From Desulfobacterales bacterium (GTDB lineage: Bacteria > Desulfobacterota > Syntrophobacteria > B119-G9): a stretch of 5,837 nt of DNA. The notes under the pieces were generated by a model. The model saw only the letters and a list, made by a program, of their open reading frames with translations, did not search any database and had not been told where the DNA came from. The stretch covers positions 1 to 5,837 of the forward strand of contig JALXAI010000299.1 of NCBI GenBank assembly GCA_026992215.1, written 5' to 3'. The translations under genes were made by a program, and so were the position numbers. Within the stretch, counting starts at the first letter, position 1. Every line of letters begins with the position of its first letter. Shown here in pieces: positions 4,990 to 5,837 of the stretch.

Positions 4990-5837
4990 TTAGAACTTGA
5001 AATTGATTCCACTCTGGATTCGCCAGAAATCATCGGCGTTACCGTCGTAACCGTTTCCACTGTTGGCATCCTGTGCCCATGCATCCATTGCATCGTCGGA
5101 GAAGAGGTATTCGCCGATGATCTTGAAGGTTAAACCTTTCCAGATCTTATAGGTTGCGCCCAGCTGAATAGCCTGTCCAACATCTTTCTCACCGTTGTAG
5201 GTATCCTCGGCAAGGCGCATGTACATGAATGCCGCCCTCATGGCGAACTTTTTGGAGAACTTGTAATCACCCTGCAGCCTGAACATCTGAAATCCTTTGT
5301 CCAGGAGATAGGGCGCATCACTGAAGTAGTTGTCAGTGCCGAATCCATCTTCAAATACAATCAAGCTCCCTTTGACATCAGTATCTATAGCATCGTAATT
5401 TTCGGCATTGTCGTCATTGGGATCATCGTCACCGCTGGCATACCACCATGTAAAAGTGGTCTTGAACCTGTTAGTCCAGTTGTAGCCGATATCGGTGTGA
5501 AGGAAGAAAGCATCTCGGTCAAGCTGGTCATCGGTTCCGTTATCAACGACATCGTCGTCGAAATCAATGGTACCACCTTCGTAAATGAAATCCCAATTTG
5601 CGAAGAATTTCCCGTACTTCAATCCGCCGTCAAGGCCAATGTAGTAGTCATCTTCATCGTAAGTTACCGTGGTCGAAGCATTCGGATAAGTTGCACTACC
5701 AGCCTGGCTACTCATGTCGGCAATATGATACACCGTGCTGCTGTCATTGCCTTGATTGAAGTAGAGGAAGAACAATCCGAGCTTGAGACTCAGGGCTTCC
5801 CATTTGGGCTTGAATGTCACCTTGGCAAAAAATGCAT
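4990..5837 (-). CDS. Porin-like outer-membrane beta-barrel protein, C-terminal 281 aa (start outside window)
   Basis: The frame stays open to the window edge, so the start, signal peptide and first strands are missing. The GTG at 5820 is an internal Val codon. The visible part is a run of amphipathic beta-strand segments with aromatic girdles, such as YYIGLDGGLKYGKFFANWDF, FKTTFTWWYAS, FQMFRLQGDYKFSKKFAMRA and LTFKIIGEYLFS. They alternate with long, Asp/Asn/Gly-rich loops, for example SGDDDPNDDNAENYD. The last strand, FWRIQSGINFKF, ends in Phe at the C-terminus, the classic signal for BAM-mediated outer-membrane insertion. I count roughly a dozen strands, so a 14- to 18-strand barrel is plausible for the whole protein. 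It resembles the alginate-export/DcaP-like porins common in delta-proteobacteria, but I cannot name the family or substrate. The acidic loops could favour cations or bind calcium; that is inference. It is transcribed as the last gene before the terminator at 4935-4961. Confidence 0.85.
   Translation of the reverse strand, partial: AFFAKVTFKPKWEALSLKLGLFFLYFNQGNDSSTVYHIADMSSQAGSATYPNASTTVTYDEDDYYIGLDGGLKYGKFFANWDFIYEGGTIDFDDDVVDNGTDDQLDRDAFFLHTDIGYNWTNRFKTTFTWWYASGDDDPNDDNAENYDAIDTDVKGSLIVFEDGFGTDNYFSDAPYLLDKGFQMFRLQGDYKFSKKFAMRAAFMYMRLAEDTYNGEKDVGQAIQLGATYKIWKGLTFKIIGEYLFSDDAMDAWAQDANSGNGYDGNADDFWRIQSGINFKF

Overview
This window looks like a piece of a Gram-negative, probably Desulfobacterota (delta-proteobacterial) chromosome. 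Three things suggest this: an archaeal-type 3-dehydroquinate synthase (a class that recurs in anaerobic delta-proteobacteria), an outer-membrane beta-barrel protein with a C-terminal Phe, and a tRNA gene with encoded CCA. The lineage is inferred from gene types only. Every gene I can support lies on the minus strand, so the window reads right to left. Coding density is low for a bacterium, and the gaps hold what look like decayed genes and possible mobile-element scars.

Right end to left. (1) 4990-5837 is the C-terminal part of a porin-like outer-membrane protein running off the window edge. It ends in a strong intrinsic terminator at 4935-4961. (2) A tRNA-Thr(CGT) follows at 4786-4860 with its own promoter at 4879-4906. 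(3) About 650 bp (4128-4785) has no supportable gene but holds one copy of a 14-bp direct repeat. The other copy lies inside the start region of the next gene. (4) 2763-4127 encodes a 454-residue exported protein of unknown function. (5) About 850 bp (1908-2762) has no convincing gene. It contains a tandem GTCAATTT motif resembling IS ends and a short broken reading frame. (6) 1254-1907 encodes a cyclodeaminase/cyclohydrolase-family (FchA-like) folate enzyme. (7) 833-1152 appears to be a decayed small gene, readable end to end only if one frameshift and one TAA are bridged. (8) 235-606 encodes a 123-residue conserved-looking protein with a well-ordered N-terminal half and a highly charged tail. 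(9) 1-167 is the N-terminus of 3-dehydroquinate synthase II, 67 bp downstream of gene 8 and perhaps co-transcribed with it.

The genes do not form one pathway. Only the 123-aa gene and the dehydroquinate synthase gene are close enough to suggest an operon. FchA points to one-carbon (methenyl/formimino-tetrahydrofolate) metabolism, DHQ synthase II to aromatic amino acid synthesis by the route from aspartate semialdehyde, and the porin and the exported protein to the envelope. I see no defence system, CRISPR array, intact transposase or phage module. The most unusual items are the exported protein of unknown function, the duplicated translation-initiation segment in front of it, and the decayed gene at 833-1152.
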